This document shows, piece by piece, positions 44,583 to 54,174 of a DNA stretch of 64,000 nt. The notes under the pieces were generated by a model. The model ran no database searches and was not told the DNA's origin. It saw nothing but the letters and a program-made list of their open reading frames with translations. Source of the stretch: Paraburkholderia sp. Tr-20389. Its GTDB lineage: Bacteria > Pseudomonadota > Gammaproteobacteria > Burkholderiales > Burkholderiaceae. The position numbers and the translations under genes were made by a program. The stretch covers positions 271,793 to 335,792 of the forward strand of contig NZ_JAAGPD010000005.1 of the NCBI RefSeq assembly GCF_017104565.1. Reading direction: 5' to 3'. Numbering within the stretch: position 1 is the first letter of the stretch; every line of letters begins with the position of its first letter.

Positions 44583-45380
44583 TCATTCGACGCGCAGCCG
44601 CGCCATGTAGGGAAGGTGATCCGACAGCCATGCCGTTTCTTGCGCAGGCTGGATCCATTCGATGGGTTTCATGCCGCGCACGAACATCTTGTCGAGCGCA
44701 AGCGCCGGCGAAAACGCGGGGAATGTGCGGCCCGGCTCGCCGAGCAGTGTCGCAACCTCTTCGAGGCCATGCTCGCGAAACAGCGGCACGGAGTCGTTGC
44801 GCCAGTCATTGAAGTCGCCCGCGAGCACGAGCGGACCGGCGGGCGCTTCCTTGGAGATCCAATGCGCGATCCAGTGCATCTGACGCAGACGCGCCTGACG
44901 CGTGAGCGCGAGATGTGCGCACAGCAGCGTGACGGAATGGCCGCCGAACGTCGCGCGCGCGACGAGCAGTCCGCGCCGCTCGAAGCGATGCGCGGAGATG
45001 TCCCAGCGTCCGCCGAGATCGAGCGGATGCGGCGACAGGATCGCATTGCCGTGCCGCCACGACGGCTTGAACACATTCGGCCCGAGGGCGATCTGCAGTT
45101 GCAGCGAATCGGCGATTTCCGTCGCCTGGCAATGCCATACGTCGTTGTCGAAGTCGCCCATGCGCGCGCCGAACGAACTGGCCAGCACGGGGCCCGGCAT
45201 CCGGCGCGCCATCGCTTCCTGCAGGAAATACGCGTCGGCATGGACGGACTGCACCCAGCGCTGCATGGCCTCCCAGGCCTGAAAGCCGAGCGGCGAACGG
45301 CCTTTGTGCAGGTTCCAGCTCACAGCGATGAAGTCTTTCGGGCCGAGGTTTTCGCGTATCAGTTCTTCGGGGTTTCGCAT
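44583..45380 (-). CDS. Endonuclease/exonuclease/phosphatase family protein
   Basis: A 265-residue protein of the DNase I-like EEP fold. Motifs in order: AVSWNLHKGRSPLG (Asn), YFLQEAMARRM (Glu), GNAILSPHPLD, LLCAHLALTRQAR, VLAGDFNDWRND (Asp-X-Asn) and AWLSDHLPYMARL (Asp-His). All metal and catalytic positions are kept. No signal peptide is seen. Targets could be nucleic acid or phosphoester lipids. MRNPEELIRENLGPKDF at 45380 is preferred; a GTG-type start further up overlaps the next gene. Confidence 0.9.
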   Translation of the reverse strand: MRNPEELIRENLGPKDFIAVSWNLHKGRSPLGFQAWEAMQRWVQSVHADAYFLQEAMARRMPGPVLASSFGARMGDFDNDVWHCQATEIADSLQLQIALGPNVFKPSWRHGNAILSPHPLDLGGRWDISAHRFERRGLLVARATFGGHSVTLLCAHLALTRQARLRQMHWIAHWISKEAPAGPLVLAGDFNDWRNDSVPLFREHGLEEVATLLGEPGRTFPAFSPALALDKMFVRGMKPIEWIQPAQETAWLSDHLPYMARLRVE

Positions 45381-45408
45381 GCCGCGTTGTCCACGTCGTT
45401 CGTTGAGG

Positions 45409-45915
45409 TCACGGGTTGTTTGCGACGCTTGCACGCACGCGATAGACGAGATTCGGGTCTTTGTCGACGATCGTCCATGAGGTCCAGTCGCCAGGCGGCA
45501 CTTTCAGGCCCGGATGGTTCGCGCTCACCTGGCGAGGCTGCGGCGGCAGTTTGCAGCCGGTGTCCGTCGTGCGCGTGCCCGGCTCCTGCAGCGTTTCCTG
45601 AGCATCGATTGCAAACGTGACGCCTGATGCGTCCGCCTGCGTCGGCGAGACGGTCAGCGTGCGCGAAAGGTCGATGTTGCCCGCGGGCACGTCCTTGCAG
45701 CCGACGTTGTTCTGCACCACGTGATGATGCGTGTCGGTGCGGGCCTGGCCGACGGTCGTGGTGCCGTCGAACGAATCGATCTGCTGTCCGTCGCGCACGA
45801 CCTGCAGTTCCCATTTGACGACGGGCGGCGCGCTGCGCTGTTGCGCCTGGGCCGCGCCGGCCTGTGCGATGAGCGTGGCCCCGAGCAGGGCGGCGACAAG
45901 GCTGGTTTTCCACAT
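45409..45915 (-). CDS. Hypothetical exported protein
   Basis: A 168-residue protein with a clear signal peptide (MWKTSLVAALLGATLIAQAG, cleavage near AQA-QQ). The mature part is beta-rich with two Cys (NNVGCKDVPAG and TGCKLPPQ) that may form a disulfide. I do not recognise the family. It lies 28 bases upstream of the EEP gene, so the two may be co-transcribed. The start at 45915 is set by the signal peptide. Confidence 0.75.
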   Translation of the reverse strand: MWKTSLVAALLGATLIAQAGAAQAQQRSAPPVVKWELQVVRDGQQIDSFDGTTTVGQARTDTHHHVVQNNVGCKDVPAGNIDLSRTLTVSPTQADASGVTFAIDAQETLQEPGTRTTDTGCKLPPQPRQVSANHPGLKVPPGDWTSWTIVDKDPNLVYRVRASVANNP

Positions 45916-46243
45916 GTACAAAGAGTCTCCGGAATCGCTGCGTTTCGCCAATGCGTGCTATGTCCGCGCGTTCTTTCTTGCGACCGCCGACCATCTTACG
46001 CTTTATCGTGACAACGGTTTTCTGACACCCGATCTGGAACCAAGGTTCAGCGCCCGGCGGTAACACTACATTGCAGATAGGGGCGCGGATATGTCGATTC
46101 AAGCAAACACCTCGCCCGCCATGTGCGATTAGCAGCAGACCCGTGTGGCTGCTGGCTTGCATGCGTTTTTCTCGTCGTTACACTGAAATTGAAGCGGCGT
46201 CGGGGACGCTGCGGCTGCAAGAACAGCTCGACGGGGTGAAGCG
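45916..46243. other. Divergent control region of the exported protein and AAA+ genes
   Basis: 328 bases without a gene. It contains a small hairpin (AGCAGCAG with CTGCTGGC near 46131-46155). No convincing promoter hexamers. Confidence 0.4.
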
Positions 46244-47221
46244 ATGACAACGGCAATGGTGAAACAGGAAATCGCGGTTGCATCGTTCAGCAAGGTCTAC
46301 GATCTGGAGCAGGTCGAGACCGCGCTGAACGAACTGAGCGAAGGTGCCAGCGATGCACTGCGTTCCACGTACGAAAAGATGCTGAAGGTCGGCAATCTGC
46401 GTTTTTGTGTGAAGCCGAACCGGATGCCGTCCATCGACGATCTGATTGGCTCGCTGCCCAACTTCACCGAGCCGCTCGACGATATCCGCAAGCAGGTCGC
46501 GCTGTGCCTCGAAACGGACGACCGCCTCGAACTGATGCCGATTCTGCTGCTCGGCGATCCCGGCATCGGCAAAACGCATTTCGCGAAGCAGCTCGCACGC
46601 ATGCTCGGCACCGCGTACCACTACGTCGCAATGAGTTCGCTGACGGCGGGCTGGATTCTGTCGGGCGCTTCTTCGCAATGGAAGAACGCGAAGCCGGGCA
46701 AGGTGTTCGACGCGCTCGTGCACGGCAGCTATGCGAACCCCGTGATCGCCGTCGACGAAATCGACAAGGCGACGGGCGACTCGCAATACGATCCGCTCGG
46801 TGCGCTCTACGCGCTGCTCGAACACGACACCGCGCAGACTTTTATCGACGAGTTCGCGGAAATCCCCATCAACGCCGGCCATGTGATCTGGATCGCGACC
46901 GCGAACGACGAGCGCGCGATTCCCGAGCCGATCATGAACCGGATGAACGTCTACGAAATTCCGCCGCCGGATCGCGAGGGCTCGCGGCGCATCGCGCAGT
47001 CGATCTACGACGAGATCCGCTCGGCGCACGGCTGGGGACAACGCTTTCCCGCCGACCTGGGCGGCGCGGCGCTTGACGCGCTCGCGCAGGCGTCGCCGCG
47101 CGAAATGCGGCGCGCGATCCTGAACGGATTCGGCTCGGCGCGCATCGCGGGCCGCGATCACATCGGTGCCGACGACATTCGTCTTGACTACAACTCGCGC
47201 CGCAAACCGATCGGTTTCTAG
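46244..47221 (+). CDS. Orphan Lon-like AAA+ ATPase
   Basis: A 325-residue protein with a single AAA+ module. Walker A is LLGDPGIGKTHFAK (about residue 107), Walker B is VIAVDEIDKATG (about 170) and sensor 1 is WIATANDERAIP. The module resembles the ATPase core of Lon, but no Lon N-domain or Ser-Lys protease domain is present. It may be a stand-alone unfoldase or chaperone; partner unknown. It starts MTTAMVKQEIAVASFSKVYD and is flanked by unrelated genes, so it looks monocistronic. Confidence 0.85.
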   Translation: MTTAMVKQEIAVASFSKVYDLEQVETALNELSEGASDALRSTYEKMLKVGNLRFCVKPNRMPSIDDLIGSLPNFTEPLDDIRKQVALCLETDDRLELMPILLLGDPGIGKTHFAKQLARMLGTAYHYVAMSSLTAGWILSGASSQWKNAKPGKVFDALVHGSYANPVIAVDEIDKATGDSQYDPLGALYALLEHDTAQTFIDEFAEIPINAGHVIWIATANDERAIPEPIMNRMNVYEIPPPDREGSRRIAQSIYDEIRSAHGWGQRFPADLGGAALDALAQASPREMRRAILNGFGSARIAGRDHIGADDIRLDYNSRRKPIGF

Positions 47222-47449
47222 CGGAGCGCGCGCCGTTTATGTGAACGGGCCGCGCCCAAGCGGCTTGTTCATTGTTCCAATCAGGCGTGTATTTAATAGC
47301 CAGAGCAGGGTGATTTGCACTCAATTTGAACGGAATCCGACAACAGTCAATTTCGTTAATGAGGGTCGGCAAACCGATAGGTGAAGACTAGACTGGGTCC
47401 ATCGAAATGCACGCCGCGTTTCTCCCGGACCCCACCTCAGGAACCGATC

Positions 47450-47737
47450 ATGAAGAAGCTTTCGCTTGCCGCGTTGTTGATTTCCGCAGTGGTCGCCGTG
47501 CCCGCTTTCGCGAGCGGCTACAGTCCAGCGCCGACGCAAACGCCGTCCACAGTCAACGGCCCGAAGACGCGTGCCGAGGTGAGGGCGGATCTGGCGCAAG
47601 CCCGCGCCAACGGTGAACTGAGCCTGAACCCGAACGCGCCCGCTTATCCGCAGCAATTCGCGACGGGCGGCTATACGGTACCCATTGCGCACGTCGACGT
47701 GCGCCACCTGTTCAAACGCACAACTGCGACCGATTGA
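47450..47737 (+). CDS. DUF4148 family exported protein
   Basis: A 95-residue protein with a signal peptide (MKKLSLAALLISAVVAVPAF, cleavage near AFA-SG) and the DUF4148 motif KTRAEVRADLAQARANGELS. This family is expanded in Burkholderiales; members are periplasmic and of unknown function. The ATG at 47450 starts the signal sequence. A hairpin at 47853-47882 may end the transcript. Confidence 0.9.
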   Translation: MKKLSLAALLISAVVAVPAFASGYSPAPTQTPSTVNGPKTRAEVRADLAQARANGELSLNPNAPAYPQQFATGGYTVPIAHVDVRHLFKRTTATD

Positions 47738-47852
47738 TCAAGCCCGTTGTGGCGCGAGCGGAACGCATGAAATTGCGGGGCCGCCAAATTCACCAGGAAT
47801 GAGCGTCGTGGGCGTACACTGACTCAGACGCGCGACGCGTTCCCACATATTG

Positions 47853-47882
47853 ATGCCCGCAGCCGGAACAGGCTGCGGGCAT
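47853..47882. terminator. Strong hairpin downstream of the DUF4148 gene
   Basis: ATGCCCGCAGCC (47853-47864) pairs perfectly with GGCTGCGGGCAT (47871-47882) around GGAACA, followed by TTGTGT. The U tract is weak but the stem is very stable; probable terminator. Confidence 0.65.
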
Positions 47883-48029
47883 TTGTGTCTGTGGCGTGTC
47901 GGGCGATTTCGCATTGTGCATGTGAAGCGTTCGACAGCACGCGGTCACGGGTATGACGGTGCCGCACGCTATCGAAATCCGGGTGGATGACGAGGTAGAA
48001 CGCGGCGCATCGGGCCGCGTCCAAGGGAC

Positions 48030-49136
48030 ATGGATCAGATCGAATGTGTGGTGATCGGCGCGGGTGTCGTCGGTCTGGCCGTCGCGCGCGCTCTGGCGGC
48101 GCGCGGACGTGAAGTGATCGTGCTCGAAGCGGCGGAAGCCATCGGCGTCGGCACGAGTTCCCGCAACAGCGAGGTCATACACGCGGGCATCTATTACCCG
48201 CGCGGCTCGCTCAAGGCGACGTTGTGCGTGCGCGGCCGAGAAATGCTGTACGACTACTGCGCGGAACGCGGCGTGCCGCATCAGCGTTGCGGCAAGCTGC
48301 TGGTCGCGACCGCGCGCAACCAGGTTCCGCAGCTCGACAGCCTGATGACGCGCGGCAAGGAAAACGGTGTGCTCGACCTGATGCGCATCAGCGGCGAAGA
48401 AGCCCAGGCGCTCGAACCCGCGCTGCAATGCGTCGAAGCCGTGTTCTCGCCGCAGACGGGCATCGTCGACAGCCATCAACTGATGCTGGCGCTGCTCGGC
48501 GACGCGGAACGCGATGGCGCCGTTTGCGCATTCCACGCGCCCGTCGAAGCAATCGAGGCGGTCAACGGCCGCTTCGTCGTCAAGGTGGGCGGCAGTTCGC
48601 CGACGACGATCGGTGCCGCGTGCGTGATCAACAGCGCCGGGCTGTATGCGAACGCGATCGCGCGCAAGATTCGCGGACTCGACGCGCGCCATGTGCCGCC
48701 GATCTATCTCGCGCGCGGCAACTACTTCAGCATCTCGGGCCGCGCGCCGTTCAACCGGCTGATCTATCCGATGCCGAATGAAGCCGGGCTCGGCGTACAT
48801 CTGACAATCGATCTCGGCGGACAGGCGCGCTTCGGCCCGGACGTCGAATGGGTCGATTCGATCAATTACGACGTCGATCCGCAGCGTGCCGAATCGTTCT
48901 ATGCGGCGATCCGCGCCTACTGGCCCGCGTTGCCCGATCACGCGCTGCAGCCGGCGTATGCGGGTATTCGTCCGAAGCTGTCGGGTCCGGGCGAGCCGGC
49001 CGCCGATTTCCTGATTCAAGGGCCCGCCGCGCATGGCGTGCGGGGTCTCGTGAATCTGTTCGGCATCGAGTCGCCGGGTTTGACGGCGTCGCTGGCGATT
49101 GCGCAGCGCGTGTGCGAAGTCAGCGGGCGCGCCTGA
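48030..49136 (+). CDS. lhgO: FAD-dependent L-2-hydroxyglutarate oxidase (LhgO) type
   Basis: A 368-residue DAO-fold oxidoreductase. The Rossmann FAD motif is [19 protein letters not shown] (residues 8-26) followed by [48 protein letters not shown] and the C-terminal [11 protein letters not shown] and [15 protein letters not shown] blocks are typical of the LhgO/L2HGDH group, which oxidises L-2-hydroxyglutarate to 2-oxoglutarate. It begins [12 protein letters not shown]. Related DAO enzymes are possible; the LhgO subgroup fits best. Confidence 0.88.
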   Translation: MDQIECVVIGAGVVGLAVARALAARGREVIVLEAAEAIGVGTSSRNSEVIHAGIYYPRGSLKATLCVRGREMLYDYCAERGVPHQRCGKLLVATARNQVPQLDSLMTRGKENGVLDLMRISGEEAQALEPALQCVEAVFSPQTGIVDSHQLMLALLGDAERDGAVCAFHAPVEAIEAVNGRFVVKVGGSSPTTIGAACVINSAGLYANAIARKIRGLDARHVPPIYLARGNYFSISGRAPFNRLIYPMPNEAGLGVHLTIDLGGQARFGPDVEWVDSINYDVDPQRAESFYAAIRAYWPALPDHALQPAYAGIRPKLSGPGEPAADFLIQGPAAHGVRGLVNLFGIESPGLTASLAIAQRVCEVSGRA

Positions 49137-49339
49137 ATGCGCGACACGCGGCGGTAACGCTGCGCTGGACATCGTCGTCATGTCGCGCAGGTGATACCGC
49201 GCGCGTCTCGCCCGCACACGCTACCGATTTTCTTATGACCGACATTTGATGCGTCACGCGCGTCGGCTTCATTGCTATGCTTGGGGACCGCTGTCGTCAG
49301 AACAGCGTAGATCCCCACAATACCAATGGAGTGAGTCAT

Positions 49340-49654
49340 ATGAACAATTCCCGTCGTACGTTTCTGATCACGAGTATCGGTGTGGCATCGACGATTGCTC
49401 TGTCGTCGCGCCAGGCGTTCGCGGATGCGCCGAAGGTCGCCGAATCCGATCCGACCGCGCAGGCGCTCGGCTACAAGGAAGACGCGACCAAAGTCGACAA
49501 GGCGAAGTACGCGAAATACGCTGCAGGCCAGGATTGCGGCAACTGCAGCTTTTATCAAGGCAAGGCCACCGACGCCTATGCCGGCTGCCCGATGTTCGCG
49601 GGCAAGCAGGTCGCGAGCAAGGGTTGGTGCAGCGCATATAACAAGAAGGCGTGA
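49340..49654 (+). CDS. High-potential iron-sulfur protein (HiPIP)
   Basis: A 104-residue periplasmic electron carrier with one [4Fe-4S] cluster bound by Cys66, Cys69, Cys83 and Cys97 (QDCGNCSF, YAGCPMF, KGWCSAY). A Tat signal (NNSRRTFLITSIG) explains export in folded form, ending near AFA-DA. Length and spacing fit the HiPIP family. The ribosome site GAGTGAG precedes the ATG at 49340. Followed by two hairpins (49679-49771). Its redox partner is not evident. Confidence 0.94.
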   Translation: MNNSRRTFLITSIGVASTIALSSRQAFADAPKVAESDPTAQALGYKEDATKVDKAKYAKYAAGQDCGNCSFYQGKATDAYAGCPMFAGKQVASKGWCSAYNKKA

Positions 49655-49678
49655 TACAGCTGTCGTTGAATTGAATGG

Positions 49679-49771
49679 GGCGCGCGTTGCGCGATGCATT
49701 GCAGCATCGCCGGGCGCGCCTTTAGCAGCAGCCTTGAAGAGCGCGCGCCGCGCACAGCGGCGGGCGCTCTT
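49679..49771 (+). terminator. Tandem terminator hairpins behind the HiPIP gene
   Basis: The first structure (49679-49723) has outer stem GGCGCGC/GCGCGCC and inner stem GCGATGC/GCATCGC, followed by TTT. The second (49737-49771) pairs AAGAGCGC with GCGCTCTT through GCCGC/GCGGC. Either could stop HiPIP transcripts. Confidence 0.65.
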
Positions 49772-49908
49772 GTCGTATGAAAGTCGCTTGAAATCGGATG
49801 TCCTGCTCTTTTACACTCGCATGGCGTGCGCGCGGGGCCTGACAGCGGCCCATTCGAACCAAATTCAATCCAACGCACCCGACGCCTCGATGAAGGCCGG
49901 AGACATCG

Positions 49909-51231
49909 ATGTCACAAGCATCCAGGAGCCTCAATACCAGGGCGGTCACGGCGGCCGTCATCGGTAATGCGCTCGAGTGGTATGACTTCACTGTCTTTGG
50001 TTTTCTCACCGTCGTCATCGCAGAACTTTTCTTTCCCTCCAGCAGCGACTACTCGTCCATTCTGCTCACCACGGCAAGCTTCGGCGTCGCGTTCTTCATG
50101 CGGCCCGTCGGCGGCATCGTGCTCGGTTTGTACGCGGATCGCGCGGGACGCAAGGCCGCGCTGTCGCTCGTGATCGCGCTGATGACGCTCGGCATTCTGC
50201 TGCTCGCCATCGCGCCGCCTTACTCGGCGATCGGCGTCGGCGCGCCGGTTCTCATCGTGGTCGGACGTCTGCTGCAAGGCTTCTCCGCGGGCGGCGAGTT
50301 CGGCAGTTCGACTGCGCTGCTGATCGAAGCTGCGCCGTTCTCGAAGCGCGGCTTTTACGGTAGTTGGCAGATGGCGAGCCAAGCGGCCGCGCTGCTGCTC
50401 GGCGCCGTCGTCGGCGCGCTGGTGACGCGCGGACTGTCGCCCGAAGCGCTCAAGTCGTGGGGCTGGCGCGTGCCGTTCATCATCGGTCTTGTGATCGGTC
50501 CGATCGGCTTCTACATTCGCCGCAATCTCGCGGATTCCGAAGCATTTCTGCATGCGAAGCAGACCGCGCGGCGCGCGACGCTCGGTGAGCTTTTTGTGCA
50601 CCATAGCCGTGACGTGCTCTGCGGTCTGGGCTCGGTGGTCGCGTTGACGGTCACCATCTACGTATTGATCAGCTATCTGCCGACCTTTGCCGTCAAGCAG
50701 CTGAAACTGCCTTACGCGGATTCGTTCACGGCCGTGATGGTCGGCAATCTGCTGCTCACCGTGCTGTCGCCGCTGACGGGCGCATGGTCCGATCGCATCG
50801 GGCGTAAAGGTCTGTCGCTGTGGTCGCTCGTCATCACGCTGGCGGTGATCTATCCGCTTTTCGTGTGGCTCGAAGAAGCGCCGAGCGTGTCGAAGCTGAT
50901 CCTCGTGCAGGCAATTCTCTCCATCACGCTTTCCGGTTACTACGGACCGTTCGGCGCGCTGATGGCCGAACTGTTTCCCGCGAACGTGCGCTCGATCGGG
51001 CTGTCGCTCGCGTATAACTTCGCGGTGATGCTGTTCGGCGGCTTCGGCCAGTTCATCGTCACCTGGCTCATCAAGGCGACGGGCTCGCCGCTCGCGCCGA
51101 CGTATTACGTGATGTGCGGACTCGCGATCTCGATCGTCGCCGTTGCATGCGTGCCGGCGAAACGTCACGCCGATCTCGACGCGATGCGCAAACCCGTCGA
51201 TGCGCTCGAACAGCCGCTGGAGCGGCGCTAG
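49909..51231 (+). CDS. MFS transporter, metabolite:H+ symporter (MHS) family
   Basis: A 440-residue twelve-helix symporter of the ProP/ShiA/citrate group. Family blocks: VIGNALEWYDFTVFGFLTVV in helix 1, FFMRPVGGIVLGLYADRAGR (MFS motif A), GRLLQGFSAGGEFGSSTALL and SWGWRVPFIIGLVIGPIGFY. Probable substrate is an organic acid or compatible solute. Start MSQASRSLNTRAVTAAV. It overlaps the convergent amidase gene by four bases at the 3' end. Confidence 0.93.
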   Translation: MSQASRSLNTRAVTAAVIGNALEWYDFTVFGFLTVVIAELFFPSSSDYSSILLTTASFGVAFFMRPVGGIVLGLYADRAGRKAALSLVIALMTLGILLLAIAPPYSAIGVGAPVLIVVGRLLQGFSAGGEFGSSTALLIEAAPFSKRGFYGSWQMASQAAALLLGAVVGALVTRGLSPEALKSWGWRVPFIIGLVIGPIGFYIRRNLADSEAFLHAKQTARRATLGELFVHHSRDVLCGLGSVVALTVTIYVLISYLPTFAVKQLKLPYADSFTAVMVGNLLLTVLSPLTGAWSDRIGRKGLSLWSLVITLAVIYPLFVWLEEAPSVSKLILVQAILSITLSGYYGPFGALMAELFPANVRSIGLSLAYNFAVMLFGGFGQFIVTWLIKATGSPLAPTYYVMCGLAISIVAVACVPAKRHADLDAMRKPVDALEQPLERR

Positions 51232-52727
51232 CTGCTCGCGGGGATCAGTGGCGGCCGCCGGTCGAACCACGGACGTGCCGTTTCCAGTTGCGCGGCGAGC
51301 CGCAGCAACGTCGCTTCGCCGCCTTCGCGCGTGGCGAACTGCACGCCGATCGGCAAGCCGCGCGCATTCCAGTAGAGCGGCACCGACATCGCCGGCTGTC
51401 CCGTCATATTGAATAGCTCCGTGCAGCCCGCCCACGCGAACGCCTTGTTCGAGACTTCCGTCAGCAGCTTGCGCATCAGCGGCTCGACGGGAACCGTGGT
51501 GACGGCGCGCATCTGCATTTTCTCGACGGCGCTCGGCTGCATTTCGCCGATCTTGATCGGCGCGGCGGCGAGCGTCGCGCACAGGATCACGTCGTAGCGC
51601 GTCATCAGATCCGCGAGTTTTGCGCTGATCTGGCGTTGCGCTTCGAGCGCCGCAGGCAATTCGCGCTCACCGAACTTGCGGCCGATATGCCCCATCGCCC
51701 ACGTCGGGATTTCGAATTCCTCACGATTCGGCTTGCGCCCCGTGATCTGGTCCGCGTGCAGCACGAGGTTCTCCGCGCTCACCGACCAGATCATCAGAAA
51801 CGCTTCGCGCAGGCTCGCGAAGTCGATGCCGAGCGTGACGGGTTCAATGTGGTGACCGAGCGATGCCGCGAGTTGTGCGGCATCGTCGAGCGCGGCGCGG
51901 GCGTCGGCGGACAGTGTGAAGGCGAGCATCGGGTCCGTCACGAACGCGATGTGCAGCGGCTTGCACGGTTCGCCCGTCGCGGCGAGGAAGGTGCCGGGCG
52001 CACCCGTCGGCCGGCCGGCATTCCCCGAGGTGAGATCGAGCAGCAGCGCGCTGTCGCGCACGCTGCGCGACACGGCGTGATCGACGCCCATATCGCCGGG
52101 CGCGGGCACCGCATTCGACGGCTGACGACCGCGCGTCGGCTTGAGCCCGAACAGGCCGCAGCACGAAGCAGGAATGCGGATCGAGCCGCCGCCGTCCGAT
52201 GCATGCGCGAGCGGCACGATGCCTGCGGCGACGGCAGCAGCCGAACCGCCGCTCGAACCGCCCGGCGTGTGATCGAGACTCCACGGGTTGCGGCATGGGC
52301 CAAACAGTTCGGGCTCCGTATAAGGCATCTGGCCCATTTCGGAGGTGCTGGTCTTGCCGAAGATATTGAGTCCGGCGGCGCGCGTCAGCGTGACGATGGG
52401 CGCGTCTTCCGCGGGAACGTAATGGCGATAGTGGCGGCTGCCCATCGACATGCGCAGCCCTTTGACGGCCAGACCGAGATCCTTGACCAGATAGGGCACG
52501 CCTGCGAGCGGTCCGTCAGCCAGTGCTTCGCCGCTGCCGTTCGCCTGCTCGCGCGATGCGCGTTGACGGGCGGCGTCGTAGTCCTTCAGGACGATCGCGT
52601 TGATGGCGGGATTAACGGCTTCGGCGCGCGCGATTGCGGTTTCCAGCAATTCGCGCGCGCTCACCTTGCGCTTGCGTACCAGATCGGCGAGGCCGATCGC
52701 GTCATGATCGAGATAGTCGGATTGCAC
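51228..52727 (-). CDS. Amidase (amidase signature family)
   Basis: A 499-residue amide hydrolase with the Ser-cisSer-Lys triad: Lys in [14 protein letters not shown], and the two Ser in [40 protein letters not shown] is the following signature block. Substrate unknown. The GTG at 52727 ([12 protein letters not shown]) follows a GGGGG run and matches the usual start of [11 protein letters not shown] proteins; an upstream frame to 52814 is Arg/Ser-rich and rejected. It lies 106 bases downstream of the dienelactone hydrolase gene. Confidence 0.9.
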   Translation of the reverse strand: MQSDYLDHDAIGLADLVRKRKVSARELLETAIARAEAVNPAINAIVLKDYDAARQRASREQANGSGEALADGPLAGVPYLVKDLGLAVKGLRMSMGSRHYRHYVPAEDAPIVTLTRAAGLNIFGKTSTSEMGQMPYTEPELFGPCRNPWSLDHTPGGSSGGSAAAVAAGIVPLAHASDGGGSIRIPASCCGLFGLKPTRGRQPSNAVPAPGDMGVDHAVSRSVRDSALLLDLTSGNAGRPTGAPGTFLAATGEPCKPLHIAFVTDPMLAFTLSADARAALDDAAQLAASLGHHIEPVTLGIDFASLREAFLMIWSVSAENLVLHADQITGRKPNREEFEIPTWAMGHIGRKFGERELPAALEAQRQISAKLADLMTRYDVILCATLAAAPIKIGEMQPSAVEKMQMRAVTTVPVEPLMRKLLTEVSNKAFAWAGCTELFNMTGQPAMSVPLYWNARGLPIGVQFATREGGEATLLRLAAQLETARPWFDRRPPLIPASS

Positions 52728-52833
52728 GACGACGGCCCCCGCGGACTGGAATGATGATGACGGCACGCGCGGGCTGCGTGCGCGCGCTCGATGCACAAGG
52801 CGCGACGCAGACACGTCGCGCCTCTAGCGTAAC

Positions 52834-53532
52834 TTACGCGTGGGTGCCGAGGAAAGTCAGCGTGCGGCCGTGCGCGAGCGCTGCCGAGTGCTGGTGATAG
52901 CTCGCGCGCTCGGTGCAGTTGAAGCCGTGATCGGCGTTCGGGTAGATATACAGTTCGACGTCGTCGCGGCCCGCGAAGCGCTCCTTCACTTCGCCGACTG
53001 CCGACAGCGGAATGCCGTGATCCAGTTCGCCGTAGTGGAACTGCATCGGCGCCTTGATCTGCGGCGCCTTGTCGAGCTGGTTCTGGATGCCGCCGCCGTA
53101 GTACGACACGGCGATGTCGATCAGCCCTTCGGCCGCAGCCAGATACGCGAGACGGCCGCCGAAGCAATAGCCGATGCCCGCGATCTTGCCCGTCACTTCC
53201 GGCATCGCGCGCAACGCGGCAGCCGTCGCGCCGATGTCGGCGACGGCCAGTTCGACGTTCGTCTTCTGCAGGATCTCGATGCCCTTGTCGCGATCCGCGC
53301 CGGCGTAGGTCAGTTCGACGCGCGGCTGCGTGCGCCAGAAGATATCCGGTGCGATCGCGATGTAGCCGTCCTGCGCGTATTGATCGACGACGTCGCGAAT
53401 ATGGCCGTTCACGCCGAAGATCTCCTGAATGATGATCACGGCGGGACCTTTGCCGCTCTTCGGCGTGGACATATACGCGCCGAACGCGTCATTGCCGGTC
53501 TGAATGTCGATCCATCGGGAAGTCACGCTCAC
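52834..53532 (-). CDS. Dienelactone hydrolase family protein
   Basis: A 232-residue alpha/beta hydrolase. The triad is Cys in GIGYCFGGRLAYL, Asp in YGELDHGIPL and His in NADHGFNCTER, with GLu in IIIQEIFGVNGHIRDV as usual for the family. Dienelactone hydrolases open lactones in chlorocatechol breakdown, but most members have other, unknown substrates. No aromatic degradation genes lie nearby, so a general hydrolase role is likely. Confidence 0.92.
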   Translation of the reverse strand: MSVTSRWIDIQTGNDAFGAYMSTPKSGKGPAVIIIQEIFGVNGHIRDVVDQYAQDGYIAIAPDIFWRTQPRVELTYAGADRDKGIEILQKTNVELAVADIGATAAALRAMPEVTGKIAGIGYCFGGRLAYLAAAEGLIDIAVSYYGGGIQNQLDKAPQIKAPMQFHYGELDHGIPLSAVGEVKERFAGRDDVELYIYPNADHGFNCTERASYHQHSAALAHGRTLTFLGTHA

Positions 53533-54174
53533 GTTGTTTCTCCTTGCATAAACGGTGAAGCCGCAAATCGGTCGGGCAATCGTTTGCGCACGTCTTGCCC
53601 GTAGCGGGCGCCCAGTGTGCCATCAAAAGAAGGCGTCTGCAGCGAGAGCCCCGCGCGGCGGGCTTCTCGTAAGGGGAATGAAACGGCGCGTGCATCGAAA
53701 GCGGCACTCGCACTATATATAGGCAGTTGCACATCGGATCATTTGAGAACGATCTCCGCGATGCGCTAACAGGATTGCATTTACCTGTGATGACGCGTTC
53801 GGCGCATGTCGAAAGCACGCACGGAGGATGCGCGCGACACGCCATGCATGTGCGATCGACGCGTACCTCATTCGCCGGAAAGCCGCGCCGGCTGTCGCTT
53901 TCCGGGCAGGTTCCCGACGCGTTTCACGACTAAGTGGGATAAACGCTATTGGTAGTGATCCCACTTACTCAAAAAAACCCCACAAATTAATTTGATGGCC
54001 TACACTTGCGCGCAAGCGCGGGGCGCCACCTGTCACAAACAGGCTGGAACGCGTGCTTGCCAAGTGCATGAACGATGCATCCGGCGGAGTCGTCCACGGG
54101 ATTTGAGCGACACGTGAAGGAAGCGGGGCACAAGGGCGATTACGTTGTTTTTGGGACCGAAATCGGAGACTTAC
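53533..54174. other. Long intergenic region upstream of the livJ-like gene
   Basis: No gene found in 642 bases. TATATATA near 53712 may serve as -10 for the dienelactone hydrolase gene. A perfect 10-bp inverted repeat with 17-base spacer lies at 53931-53967, followed by A7 and an AT-rich stretch. Confidence 0.5.
53931..53967. repeat. 10-bp inverted repeat, operator-like
   Basis: TAAGTGGGAT (53931-53940) and ATCCCACTTA (53958-53967) are exact reverse complements, 17 bases apart, about 210 bases upstream of the binding protein gene. The spacing (27 bases between arm starts) is more like a regulator site than a terminator, since A rather than T follows on the plus strand. Confidence 0.7.

Noticed and set aside
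49912-51582. 556-codon minus-strand frame opposite the MHS transporter
   Set aside because: Antisense shadow; the transporter strand has family signatures.
53931-53967. Inverted repeat as terminator of the dienelactone hydrolase region
   Set aside because: The hydrolase gene points the other way and the run after the stem is A rather than T on the plus strand; the 17-base loop is also long.
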